Shown piece after piece: positions 7,887-16,129 of a DNA stretch of 17,682 nucleotides (its first letter is position 1; each line of letters starts with the position of its first letter). Both the position numbers and the translations under genes were made by a program. Origin of the DNA: Reyranella sp. (GTDB taxonomy: Bacteria; Pseudomonadota; Alphaproteobacteria; Reyranellales; Reyranellaceae); contig JADHLS010000018.1 in NCBI GenBank assembly GCA_016780605.1, forward strand, positions 1 to 17,682, read 5' to 3'. The notes under the pieces were generated by a model, which saw only the letters and a program-made list of their open reading frames with translations, ran no database searches and had not been told where the DNA came from.

Positions 7887-8033
7887 GCAATACGTCGCGA
7901 TCAGATCGACAAGGTAGGCCGGCCCGTTCAGGCCCCACAGGACGAAAGACACCGCCGTCACGGTCACGACGAGCGCGGCGCTCCCCCACAGGAGGAGGGA
8001 GCGCCAGGCCACCGTCGAGGAGCCGGTCGTCAC
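7881..8033 (-). CDS. Small single-pass membrane protein coupled to the MFS transporter
   Basis: A 50-residue open frame that starts with GTG (8031-8033) overlapping the TGA of the MFS gene (8030-8032) as GTGA, so its translation is probably coupled to the transporter. Residues about 12-34 form one strongly hydrophobic segment ('LLLWGSAALVVTVTAVSFVL' and following), flanked by an Arg-containing N-terminal side and a short 'NGPAYLVDLIATYCL' tail. I do not recognise the family. The amino-acid content (one clean membrane helix, few charges), the tight overlap and the termination 7 bases before hslU's stop argue that it is a real gene. A role as a small accessory or stability subunit of the transporter is inference. 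No independent ribosome binding site is seen. Confidence 0.6.
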   Translation of the reverse strand: MTTGSSTVAWRSLLLWGSAALVVTVTAVSFVLWGLNGPAYLVDLIATYCL

Positions 8034-9280
8034 GCGGGCTGCGGCACCGCCGAGACCGGCCGTGCAAGCCGCTCCTCGACGATGGGCCAGTGCAGAAGGG
8101 CCGAGACGAGGCCGAGCGCGATCGAGATCCACCACATCAGGTCGTAGTTGCCCTGCAGGTCGTAGACGCGGCCGCCGCCCCAGCTGCCGAAGAAGCTGCC
8201 GACCTGATGGCCGAAGAAGACGATGCCGTTCAGCATGGTGAGATGCACCGGTCCGAAGATGTAGCCGACCAGGGAGGTGGTGAGCGGCACGGTGCCCAGC
8301 CACAGGAAGCCCAGCGCCGCGGCGAACACCAGCACCGAGGCCGCCGACAGCGGCACCAGGACGAAGCCCAGGAACACCAGCGAGCGCAGCAGATAGAGCA
8401 GGGTCAGCAGGTTCTTGCGCTTGTACTTGCCGCCCATCGAGCTCCACAGGATGGCGCCCGCGATGTTGAACAGGCCGACCATGCCGATCGCCCAGCCGCC
8501 CAGCTCGGCGGGCGACAGGTTGACGCCGAGCAGCGACAGACCGATGCCCTTGTCGGAGATGTAGGCCGGCAGATGGGCGCCCACGAACGCGACGTGGAAG
8601 CCGCAGACGAAGTAGCCGACCAGCAGCAGGATGTAGCTCCTCTGGGCGAAGGCCTCGGACAACGCCGCGCCCGTCGTCTGTTGGCCGCCGCCGGCCTTGC
8701 GGTTGGCGGCGATCTGCTGGCTGTCGTTCAGGCCTGCCGCCAGGAAGATGATCAGGACGGCAACGCCTGTCAGGGCCCACATGGTCGGGCGCCAGTCCCC
8801 GAAGTAGTTCTGCAGCACGGCCGCCAGCGGCACGATGAAGAACTGGCCGAACGAGCCACCGGCCGAGCAGATGCCAACGGCCAGGGCCGCCTTGGCCGGT
8901 GGCGCCACGCGCAGGATCACGCTCAACACCGGCCCGAAGGACGCGGCCGACAGGCCGATGCCGACCAGGAGATTGCCCATTACCAGCATAAAGCCGTCAT
9001 GCATGGTGGCGGTCGCGATCATGCCGAGGACGTAGAGCAGGCCGCCGCCGGCAATGGTGCGGGCCGATCCGAACTTGTCGCACAGCTGGCCTGCCAAGGG
9101 ACCCGCGGCGCCCATCAGCAGCATGGAGAGCGCCGTGCCGAAGGAGAACAGCTCGCGGCCGACATGCAGTTCGGCCGAGACCGGCTTCAGGAAGATGCCG
9201 AAGCTCTGGCGGACGCCCAGACCGATGGTGAGGACGAGAAAACCGCACCAAACGGCGGTCCAATAGGAACGTGAGGTCAT
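8030..9280 (-). CDS. Major facilitator superfamily transporter
   Basis: A 416-residue inner-membrane secondary transporter (MFS_1, PF07690) with twelve hydrophobic segments. The loop between helices 2 and 3 carries the MFS signature in the form 'GPLAGQLCDKFGSART' (60-75). A long charged cytosolic loop after helix 6 (around 'NDSQQIAANRKAGG') is the usual central loop. The pattern resembles monocarboxylate or oxalate/formate-type MFS members, but the substrate cannot be assigned. I choose the ATG at 9278-9280 because it begins directly before helix 1 ('SYWTAVWCGFLVLTIG'); a frame start at 9340 would add a charged 20-residue leader and enter the promoter region of the divergent hydrolase. It is followed by the overlapping small membrane-protein gene. 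Confidence 0.9.
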   Translation of the reverse strand: MTSRSYWTAVWCGFLVLTIGLGVRQSFGIFLKPVSAELHVGRELFSFGTALSMLLMGAAGPLAGQLCDKFGSARTIAGGGLLYVLGMIATATMHDGFMLVMGNLLVGIGLSAASFGPVLSVILRVAPPAKAALAVGICSAGGSFGQFFIVPLAAVLQNYFGDWRPTMWALTGVAVLIIFLAAGLNDSQQIAANRKAGGGQQTTGAALSEAFAQRSYILLLVGYFVCGFHVAFVGAHLPAYISDKGIGLSLLGVNLSPAELGGWAIGMVGLFNIAGAILWSSMGGKYKRKNLLTLLYLLRSLVFLGFVLVPLSAASVLVFAAALGFLWLGTVPLTTSLVGYIFGPVHLTMLNGIVFFGHQVGSFFGSWGGGRVYDLQGNYDLMWWISIALGLVSALLHWPIVEERLARPVSAVPQPA

Positions 9281-9387
9281 GGGGGCATAAGTGCGGTCCG
9301 GTGAACGGCCTGACAAGCCATTCCACCGCCGCCTTTCCATAGAATTACTTCATGCCCTCACAAGCCACGATGTGGCACAACATGTCC

Positions 9388-10917
9388 ATGGCTCGACTGT
9401 GCTGGCGAGGCGGCTTGGCAGCATTCCTGCTCATTTTGGCAGGAAGCGCGCTTGCTGCACCCGTACCGCGGCTGGAGCGCGAGCGTTGCACGTTCAAGCC
9501 GCCGCGCGGCGATCGCGTCGAATGCTTCGTGCTGGTCGTGCTCGAGAACCGCGATCAGCCCGAGGGCCGCGAGGTGCGGCTCAAGGTGGCCGTGCTGAAG
9601 GCCAAGCGCGCCGCCACCGCCGAGCCCATGTTCTATCTCTCCGGTGGGCCGGGCGACGCGCCGCTGATCGCCTCCTCGCCGGGCGCCGATGCGCTGGCCG
9701 AAGGCGACTGGTGGAACGAGACGGCCATCATCCGGCGCAAGCGCGACGTCGTGATCCTGAGCCAGCGCGGCGCCGGCGGCACCACGCCCAACCTCGACTG
9801 TTTCGATCCGCGCACCAGCGAGCCTGCCAAGGCGCGCCGCCGCGCCGTCACCGAGGAGCAGGAGCGCGATATCCTGATCCGCTGCCGATCTGGACTCGAC
9901 CGCCGCAAGATCGATCTCGGCATGTACTCCACGCCGGCGCTGGCCGACGACGCGGCCGACCTCGCCGCGGCGATGGGTATCCCGCGCATCAACATCTACG
10001 GCGTCTCGTATGGCACGCGCTGGGGGCTGGAGGTGATGCGGCGCCATCCCAACCTGGTACGCGCCGCCGTGCTGGACGGCGTCTACCCGCCGCAGGTCAA
10101 TGGCGAGCAGAACGAGCCCGAGATCGTGCGCCGCGCCTTCGAGCAGCTCTACACCGACTGCGCCAACGACGCGCTCTGTCGCGAGCGGCATCCCTTCGTT
10201 CGCGCCGAGGTCGAGGGCACGATCGAAAATGCCCAGGACAAGCAGATCGACCTCACCTTGCAGCTCGACGATGGCCCGCAATCGGTGCGCATGGACGGGG
10301 TCAAGATCCTGATGGTGCTGCTGCACATGATGCGCGAGGGCGAGGCGGCGTTGATCCCCGAGACGGTCGCCGCCATCCAGAAGAAGGACCTGCGGCTGCT
10401 CAAGATGTTCGCCGAGGATCTCGAGAGCAATGACGGCGGGCTGCTGGAGCAGAACGCCCAGCAGTTCGACGGACTCTACAACAGCATCGAGTGCCGCGAG
10501 ACCTGGGCCTCGGTCGATCGCGCCGCGCGCCGCAAGATGATCGACCAGAACGGCATCTACGGCCTCAACGCCAGCACCAGCAAATCGCCGGCCTTCTGTC
10601 CGGTGTGGCGGGTCGCGGCGGCGCCGGCCTCCGAGCGCCAGCCGGTGAAGGCCGCGACGCCGACTCTCCTGCTGAGCGGCACCTTCGACTGGCTGACGCC
10701 GCCCGCCTGGGGCCGCGAGGCCGCGCGCCATCTCCCGGCCTCGCGCCATGTCGTGTTCCGCGCCCAGGGCCACGGGGTCGTCGTGCAGGATCCCTGCGCC
10801 GCTCGCCTGCGCGACGCCTTCATCGATGAGCCCGATCCCAAGCGCGCCCTGCCGTGCCGCGCCGACACGCCGCCCAACTTCACCGCTGCCTACGAGCGCG
10901 CGCGCAATCTTCCTTGA
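9388..10917 (+). CDS. Secreted alpha/beta-hydrolase, tripeptidyl aminopeptidase-like
   Basis: An exported serine hydrolase of the alpha/beta fold with a C-terminal TAP-like domain (PF08386), a family of prolyl and tripeptidyl aminopeptidases. From ATG 9388 it is 509 residues; in-frame ATGs at 9352, 9370, 9382 are alternatives. The signal peptide is 'MARLCWRGGLAAFLLILAGS' followed by an AxA-like cut near 'ALAAPVP'. Numbered from 9352, the oxyanion region 'FYLSGGPGDAP' is at 94-104, the nucleophile elbow 'GVSYG' at 217-221 (S219), the acid D446 in 'SGTFDWLTP', and H474 in 'GHGVV'. The mature part has ten cysteines, an even number that fits disulfide bonds in the periplasm. Its neighbours give no pathway hint; it is divergent from the MFS gene, and a TAGAAT -10-like element lies at 9340-9345. 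Confidence 0.87.
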   Translation: MARLCWRGGLAAFLLILAGSALAAPVPRLERERCTFKPPRGDRVECFVLVVLENRDQPEGREVRLKVAVLKAKRAATAEPMFYLSGGPGDAPLIASSPGADALAEGDWWNETAIIRRKRDVVILSQRGAGGTTPNLDCFDPRTSEPAKARRRAVTEEQERDILIRCRSGLDRRKIDLGMYSTPALADDAADLAAAMGIPRINIYGVSYGTRWGLEVMRRHPNLVRAAVLDGVYPPQVNGEQNEPEIVRRAFEQLYTDCANDALCRERHPFVRAEVEGTIENAQDKQIDLTLQLDDGPQSVRMDGVKILMVLLHMMREGEAALIPETVAAIQKKDLRLLKMFAEDLESNDGGLLEQNAQQFDGLYNSIECRETWASVDRAARRKMIDQNGIYGLNASTSKSPAFCPVWRVAAAPASERQPVKAATPTLLLSGTFDWLTPPAWGREAARHLPASRHVVFRAQGHGVVVQDPCAARLRDAFIDEPDPKRALPCRADTPPNFTAAYERARNLP

Positions 10918-11001
10918 CTTGCGCTGGGTCAAGGTTCGCCCTGTAAAACCGCGCCAAAAGCGGTGCTGCACGCGTTCTGAGCTTTAGCGCCGCGCGGCTC
11001 C

Positions 11002-11020
11002 TTGGCTACACTGAGGCCAA
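11002..11020. promoter_or_regulatory. Candidate operator TTGGC-N9-GCCAA upstream of hyfB
   Basis: Inverted repeat TTGGC (11002-11006) and GCCAA (11016-11020) spaced by nine bases, 49 bases before the hyfB start. The spacing resembles binding sites of dimeric regulators such as LysR-type proteins. A short AT-rich stretch (about 11021-11045) follows, the likely promoter region, but I cannot name convincing -35 and -10 boxes. The 151-base gap from 10918 otherwise holds a small hairpin (ACCGC 10948-10952 with GCGGT 10960-10964) that might act on the hydrolase transcript. Confidence 0.3.
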
Positions 11021-11068
11021 TTCGACACAAATTTATCGTAATATCGTTCCGGAGAGGCTCAGGCAGTC

Positions 11069-13075
11069 GTGCCCGAATTGCAGGTGTTAGGCGTCGCTTT
11101 AGGGGCATTGGCTGCCGTGGCTTTGGTCGCGACCTCGGCGCGCGGGCTTGCGTTGGCGCTGGTCTATCCGGTGAGCGCGCTGGCAGCACTTGCCATCGGC
11201 GTCGTCGATCTCAGGGTGTTGCTGGGCGATGGCCTGCTAACGGCGACGCTGCCCATCGGCCTGCCGTCGGTCGGCCTGCACCTTCGCCTCGACACGCTGT
11301 CGGCCTTCTTCGGCATCGTCGTCAATGGCGGTATCCTGGCCGCAAGCATCTACGGCATGGGACTGGACCGTGTCCGCGAGATGACGCCGCGCGTCGAGCC
11401 GCTGTTCCCGCTGTTCTGCGCGGCGATGAACCTCGTGCTCATTGCCGATGATGCCTACGCCTTCCTGTTTTGCTGGGAGCTGATGTCGCTCACCTCATGG
11501 GCGCTGGTGGTGGCGCGCCACACCGATCCCGAAAGCCGGCGGGCCGCGCATCTCTACCTTGTCATGGCGGCGATCGGCACGGCGGCGCTGCTGTTCGCCT
11601 TCGGCGGGCTCGCCGGTCCCGCGGGCGGCTATGCCTTCGACACCATGCGCGGCCATCCGCCGGCGCCGCTGGTCGCCGCGCTGATCCTCACGGCCGCGCT
11701 GGTCGGCTGTGGCTCCAAGGGTGGCCTCATTCCGCTGCATGCCTGGTTGCCGCTCGCCCATCCGGCCGCGCCGAGCCACGTCTCGGCCTTGATGAGCGGC
11801 GTCATGACCAAGGTGGCGATCTACGGCTTCGTGCGCATCGCCTTCGACCTCCTGGGGCCGCCGACCTGGTGGTGGGCGCTGCCGCCTATCGTGCTGGGAG
11901 CGATCACCGCCGTGCTGGGTCTGCTCTACGCGGTGATCGATCGCGACCTGAAGCGCGTGCTGGCCTATTCGACCATCGAGAATGTCGGCGTGATCTTCGT
12001 GGCGTTGGGCCTGGCGCTCGCTTTCCGCGCCAACGGCAGGGACGACTCGGCGGTCGTCGCCATGGCCGCCGCGTTGCTGCACGTGCTCAACCATTCGTGG
12101 TTCAAGTCGCTGCTGTTCCTGGGCGCGGGCGCCGTCCTGCATGCAACGGGCCGGCGCGATCTCGACGGCCTGGGCGGCCTTATCCATCGCATGCCGCGGA
12201 CGGCCATCTTCTTCCTGGTGGGCGCGCTTGCGATCTCCGCCTTGCCGCCGCTGAACGGCTTCGTCTCGGAATGGCTGCTGTTCCAGGCGGTCCTCGCCGC
12301 TCCCGAGTTGCCGCAGGCGGCGTTGCATTTCGCCTCGCCCGCGATCGGCGCCATGCTGGCGCTGGCGGCGGCGCTGGCCGCGGCCTGCTTCGTGCGCGTC
12401 TACGGCACGGCCTTCCTCGGCCGTCCGCGCAGCCCTGAAGCAGCCACTGCCCACGACGTGCCGCTGGTCCAGCAGATCGCCATGGGCGGTCTCGCGCTTC
12501 TCTGCATCCTGGGTGGTCTTTTGGGCAGCGTGTTGGCAGGCGCGCTGGCGCCGCTGCTGCAAACCATGTTCGGCGGCGCCATGGCGCCCCCGGGCTTCGG
12601 GCCCACGTACTTCTCGCTGATCGCCTTCGACCCCGACCGCAGCATCTACGATGCGCCGATCATCGCCCTGTTCGTCACCATCGCGTCGTTGACGACGCTG
12701 GTCGTGGTCCACCGCCTGTCCGAGCGGCGCACGCGCCGCGGGCCCGCCTGGGACTGCGGCTTTCCCGATCCGTCGCCCACGACGCAATACACCGCATCGA
12801 GCTTCGCCCAGCCGCTGCGGCGCGTGTATGGCGCCGTGACCTTCAGCGCGCGCGAGACGGTCGACATGCCGCCGCCGGGCGATCAGCGCCCGGCGCGCTT
12901 CTCGGTCGTGCTGATCGATCATCTGTGGCGCGCCTTCTATGCCGCGCCCGGGCGGGCCGTCATCGGCCTGTCCAGCTGGCTGAATATCCTGCAGTTTCTC
13001 ACCATCCGCCGTTACCTCGTGCTGATGTTTGCGGCACTGGTCATCCTGCTGTCGATCGCGGCGGTGACGACATGA
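11069..13075 (+). CDS. hyfB: Hydrogenase-4 subunit B-like proton-translocating membrane subunit
   Basis: Antiporter-like subunit of a complex I/hydrogenase-4-related complex (Proton_antipo_M, PF00361), 668 residues with many membrane helices. Residues expected for proton transfer are present: E137 in 'FCWELMSLTSW', K217 in 'GSKGGLIPLHAWLP', H237, K248 in 'SGVMTKVAIYG', K346 in 'WFKSLLFLGAG' and E401 in 'GFVSEW'. The C-terminal extension contains 'WDCGF' and 'TQYTASSFAQPLRR' (561-585), a HyfB/HycC hallmark rather than NuoL or NuoM, and ends in a last helix (about 647-666). The start is GTG at 11069 with GGAGAGG eleven bases before it. It is first in the operon and overlaps hyfC by ATGA (13072-13075). 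Confidence 0.93.
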   Translation: MPELQVLGVALGALAAVALVATSARGLALALVYPVSALAALAIGVVDLRVLLGDGLLTATLPIGLPSVGLHLRLDTLSAFFGIVVNGGILAASIYGMGLDRVREMTPRVEPLFPLFCAAMNLVLIADDAYAFLFCWELMSLTSWALVVARHTDPESRRAAHLYLVMAAIGTAALLFAFGGLAGPAGGYAFDTMRGHPPAPLVAALILTAALVGCGSKGGLIPLHAWLPLAHPAAPSHVSALMSGVMTKVAIYGFVRIAFDLLGPPTWWWALPPIVLGAITAVLGLLYAVIDRDLKRVLAYSTIENVGVIFVALGLALAFRANGRDDSAVVAMAAALLHVLNHSWFKSLLFLGAGAVLHATGRRDLDGLGGLIHRMPRTAIFFLVGALAISALPPLNGFVSEWLLFQAVLAAPELPQAALHFASPAIGAMLALAAALAAACFVRVYGTAFLGRPRSPEAATAHDVPLVQQIAMGGLALLCILGGLLGSVLAGALAPLLQTMFGGAMAPPGFGPTYFSLIAFDPDRSIYDAPIIALFVTIASLTTLVVVHRLSERRTRRGPAWDCGFPDPSPTTQYTASSFAQPLRRVYGAVTFSARETVDMPPPGDQRPARFSVVLIDHLWRAFYAAPGRAVIGLSSWLNILQFLTIRRYLVLMFAALVILLSIAAVTT

Positions 13076-14040
13076 CCCGCGATCTGGTCGTGCAGTTCCT
13101 GGCGCAGGGCGCGCAGATGACCTTCGTGCTGCTGGTGGCACCGCTTGCCGTCGGCGTCGTGCGCAAGGTGAAGGCACTGCTGATGCGGCGCCAGGGCCCG
13201 CCGCTGGTCCAGGCCTACCGCGATCTCGCCAAGCTGCTACGCAAGGAATCGGTGATTGCCGGAAGCGCCTCCTGGCTGTTCCGCACGGCACCCTATCTGA
13301 TCTTTGCCCTGACCTGGGTGGCGGCCGCCCTGGTGCCGAGCTTCGCGTCGGGCCTAATGTTCAACTGGGCGGCCGACGTGGTGGCGCTAGTGGCCCTGCT
13401 GGGTGCGGCGCGCGCCCTTCTGGCGCTGGCCGGCATGGATGTCGGGACCAGCTTCGGCGGCATCGGCTCGTCGCGCGAGATGATGATCGCTACGCTCGCC
13501 GAGCCCGCGATGATGCTGATCGTGCTGACGTTGGCCATCGCCGCCGGCACGACCAGATTGGCGGGCGTCGCCGACTATTTCATTGCCGAGCCGTTCGCCG
13601 TGCGCGTGTCGCTCGCGCTGTCGCTGATTTCCCTGATCATCGTGGCGCTGGCCGAGAACGCCCGCATCCCGGTCGACAATCCGGTGACGCATCTCGAGCT
13701 CACCATGGTGCACGAGGCCATGGTGCTGGAATATTCCGGCCGTCACCTCGCGCTGATCGAGGCGGCGAGCCATCTCAAGCTCGTCCTCTACATCTCGCTG
13801 CTGGTCTGCCTGTTCGCGCCGTTCGGCATGGCGCCGGCGACGGCGGGCGTCGGCGGTTGGGCCATCGGTCTCGCCGCCTGGACCGCCAAGCTGCTGTTCT
13901 GTGCCGCCCTGCTTGGCGTGTGGGAGGTCAGCATCGCCAAGATGCGCGTCTTCCGGTTGCCGGACTTCGTGGGCATCGCCTTCGTGTTCGGCTTCCTCGC
14001 CATCCTGCTCGCCTTCCTGACGCGCGGGGTGTTCGAATGA
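13072..14040 (+). CDS. hyfC: Hydrogenase-4 subunit C-like (NuoH family) membrane subunit
   Basis: NuoH/HyfC/HycD-type membrane subunit (PF00146), 322 residues, that connects the hydrophilic redox arm to the membrane antiporter-like arm. Conserved stretches include 'RRQGPPLVQAYRDLAKLLRK' (39-58), the equivalent of the NuoH loop that touches the quinone or hydrogenase module, 'FGGIGSSREMMIATLAEPAM' (128-147) and 'ENARIPVDNPVTHLELT' through 'HEAMVLEYSG' (195-223) with E208, E215 and E220 as loop and helix acids. About eight hydrophobic segments are seen. The start is fixed by the ATGA overlap with hyfB; the end overlaps hyfE the same way (14037-14040). Confidence 0.93.
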   Translation: MTRDLVVQFLAQGAQMTFVLLVAPLAVGVVRKVKALLMRRQGPPLVQAYRDLAKLLRKESVIAGSASWLFRTAPYLIFALTWVAAALVPSFASGLMFNWAADVVALVALLGAARALLALAGMDVGTSFGGIGSSREMMIATLAEPAMMLIVLTLAIAAGTTRLAGVADYFIAEPFAVRVSLALSLISLIIVALAENARIPVDNPVTHLELTMVHEAMVLEYSGRHLALIEAASHLKLVLYISLLVCLFAPFGMAPATAGVGGWAIGLAAWTAKLLFCAALLGVWEVSIAKMRVFRLPDFVGIAFVFGFLAILLAFLTRGVFE

Positions 14041-14696
14041 ACCAGGCCTACGACGTCTCCCATCTGCTGGCCGGCGCCATGCTGGTCACGAGCTTCGCTC
14101 TGCTCTACCAGCAGCGCATCGGCGCCGTGCTCAACGCCTTTGCCGTCCAGTCGGTCACCTTGGCGCTGGCCGTCGCCTGGGCGGCCTGGTCGGATAACCG
14201 GCCCGACCTCTTCATCACCGCCTTCATCGCCCTGGTGCTGAAGGGCATCGTCATTCCCGTGGCCCTGCATCGCACGGTGGCGCGGCTCGGCATCCATCGC
14301 GAGGTCGAGAAGGTGGTGGGCGTGGGCGCCGCTCTGCTGGTCGGCCTCGCGCTGACGGGCCTTGCCCAGGCGCTGGTCGTCAAGGTGGCGAGCGCGACGT
14401 CGGGCCATGCCCGTGAGGAGCTGGCCCTGGCGCTCTCGATCGTGCTGATGGGCTTCCTGATGATGATCGTGCGCCGCAATGCGGTGACCCAGGTCGTCGG
14501 CTTCATGTCGATGGAGAACGGCCTGATCCTGGCGGCCACCGGCGCGCGCGGCATGCCGCTGGTCGTCGAGGTCAGCGTCGCCTTCTCGGTTCTGATCGCG
14601 CTGTTCGTGTTCGCCGTCTTCGTGTTCCGCATCCGCGAGCGCTTCGACACCGTCGATATCGAGGCGCTCGACCGTATGCGCGGGGACCGCCGATGA
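14037..14696 (+). CDS. hyfE: Hydrogenase-4 subunit E-like (NuoK-related) membrane subunit
   Basis: HyfE-type membrane subunit, 219 residues, with six to seven hydrophobic segments. The C-terminal part is NuoK-like: 'RRNAVTQVVGFMSMENGLIL' (146-165) carries the conserved glutamate E160 of the proton path. The N-terminal half (to about 120) is the extra portion that HyfE has beyond NuoK, with 'RIGAVLNAFAVQS' and 'TAFIALVLKGIVIPVALHR' (61-79) including K69. The start is fixed by ATGA overlap with hyfC and the end by ATGA overlap with hyfF (14693-14696). E. coli has a hyfD gene between hyfC and hyfE; none is present here. Confidence 0.9.
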   Translation: MNQAYDVSHLLAGAMLVTSFALLYQQRIGAVLNAFAVQSVTLALAVAWAAWSDNRPDLFITAFIALVLKGIVIPVALHRTVARLGIHREVEKVVGVGAALLVGLALTGLAQALVVKVASATSGHAREELALALSIVLMGFLMMIVRRNAVTQVVGFMSMENGLILAATGARGMPLVVEVSVAFSVLIALFVFAVFVFRIRERFDTVDIEALDRMRGDRR

Positions 14697-16129
14697 TCCA
14701 CGCCTATCAGCTCGTGGTGGTCCTGCCCTATGCCGCGGCCCTCGTGCTGGCGGCGATCCCGGGCTATCGCCTGGGCGCCATCGCCAATGTCGTGGCCTCG
14801 TTGGCGACCCTGGCGGCGGGCATCTGGCTGGTGACCGGCGGCTATCTCACCGGTGACTACGCCATCGTCGATGAGTTCAATATCGTCTTCATCGTCATCA
14901 ACACGCTGGTCGGCTTCACCACGGCGCTGTTCAGCGCCTCCTATATCGGCCACGAGATCGAGACCGGCCGGCTGCAACCGCCCTTCCTGCGGTTCTACCA
15001 CGCCATGTTCCAGGCGATGATGGGCTCGATGAACCTCGCCCTGGTGGCCAACAACATCGGCCTGATGTGGGTGGGGCTCGAGCTCGCGACCCTGATCACG
15101 GTAGTGATGGTCGGCCTCTACCGCACGCCCCAGTCGATCGAGGCGGCGTGGAAGTACTTCATCCTTGCGAGCGTCGGCATCTCGCTCGCCTTCTTCGGCA
15201 CCATCCTGATCTACCTCGCCGGCCAGCCGGCGCTGGGCGAGGGAGTGCCCGCCATGACCTGGAGCCTTCTGCAGGCGGCGGCATCGCGCATGGACCCGCA
15301 GGTCCTCGACCTCGCCTTCATCTTCCTGCTGATCGGTTACGGCACCAAGGTCGGGCTGGCGCCCCTGCATGCCTGGCTGCCCGACGCCCATGCCGAGGGC
15401 CCGACGCCGATCTCGGCCGTGCTCTCGGGCCTGCTGCTGAACGTGGCGCTCTATGCCCTGCTGCGCTTCAAGATGCTGATCGCGGGCCAGCCCGCGGCGC
15501 TCGATCCCGGCCCGATCATGGTGGTGATGGGCCTGGTGTCGCTGATCTTCGCGGCGTTCATGCTGTACCAGCGTCGCGACATCAAGCGCCTCTTCGCCTA
15601 TTCCTCGATCGAGCATATGGGCCTGATCGTGTTCGCCTTCGGCATGGGCGGGCCGCTCGCCAACTTCGCCGGCCTGCTTCACATGGCCATGCACAGCCTG
15701 ACCAAGTCCGGCATCTTCTTCGCCGTCGGCCACATCGCCCAGGCCAAGGGCACGCAGCGCATTGCCGAGATCAAGGGGCTGAGCGTCACCCATCCGCGCC
15801 TCGCCGTAGCCTTTGCCCTCGCCGTGCTGGCGATTTGCGGCATGCCGCCGTTCGGCGTCTTCACCAGCGAGTTCCTGATCCTGACGACGACCTTTGCCCG
15901 TGAACCCTGGCTCGCCCTGCTGCCCGCCTTCGGCCTGCTGGTGGGCTTTGGCGCCCTTCTGATGCGCTTGCAGGACACGATCTTCGGCGAGCCTGTGGGA
16001 CCCGCACATCGCGTCGACGCCTCCTCGGTGCCCATGGTCCTGCACCTGATGCTGGTGTTCGCCGCCGGCATCTTCCTCCCGCCGGCCCTGGTCGCCTGGT
16101 TCCAGCGCGCCGCGGAGCTTCTGGGATGA
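14693..16129 (+). CDS. hyfF: Hydrogenase-4 subunit F-like antiporter-type membrane subunit
   Basis: Second antiporter-like subunit (PF00361), 478 residues with about 14 hydrophobic segments, close to NuoM/NuoN or HyfF in length. Key charged residues are E130 in 'WVGLELATL', K219 in 'GYGTKVGLAPLHAWLPDAHA', K338 in 'SLTKSGIFFAVGHIAQ' and E393 in 'FTSEFLIL'. At the place of the middle lysine of NuoM there is N250 ('SGLLLNVALYALLRF'), a substitution also common in HyfF-type proteins as far as I recall. 'IKRLFAYSSIEHMG' (297-310) is a family hallmark. It overlaps hyfE upstream and hyfG downstream (16126-16129) by ATGA. Confidence 0.93.
   Translation: MIHAYQLVVVLPYAAALVLAAIPGYRLGAIANVVASLATLAAGIWLVTGGYLTGDYAIVDEFNIVFIVINTLVGFTTALFSASYIGHEIETGRLQPPFLRFYHAMFQAMMGSMNLALVANNIGLMWVGLELATLITVVMVGLYRTPQSIEAAWKYFILASVGISLAFFGTILIYLAGQPALGEGVPAMTWSLLQAAASRMDPQVLDLAFIFLLIGYGTKVGLAPLHAWLPDAHAEGPTPISAVLSGLLLNVALYALLRFKMLIAGQPAALDPGPIMVVMGLVSLIFAAFMLYQRRDIKRLFAYSSIEHMGLIVFAFGMGGPLANFAGLLHMAMHSLTKSGIFFAVGHIAQAKGTQRIAEIKGLSVTHPRLAVAFALAVLAICGMPPFGVFTSEFLILTTTFAREPWLALLPAFGLLVGFGALLMRLQDTIFGEPVGPAHRVDASSVPMVLHLMLVFAAGIFLPPALVAWFQRAAELLG

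Noticed and set aside
9358..10971. A 537-codon minus-strand frame opposite the secreted hydrolase
   Set aside because: The forward frame has a signal peptide and a full catalytic triad; the reverse frame shows no domain.
11495..13291. A 598-codon minus-strand frame opposite hyfB
   Set aside because: Same reason: low-complexity Arg/Gln/Gly composition and full overlap with a clear membrane-protein gene.
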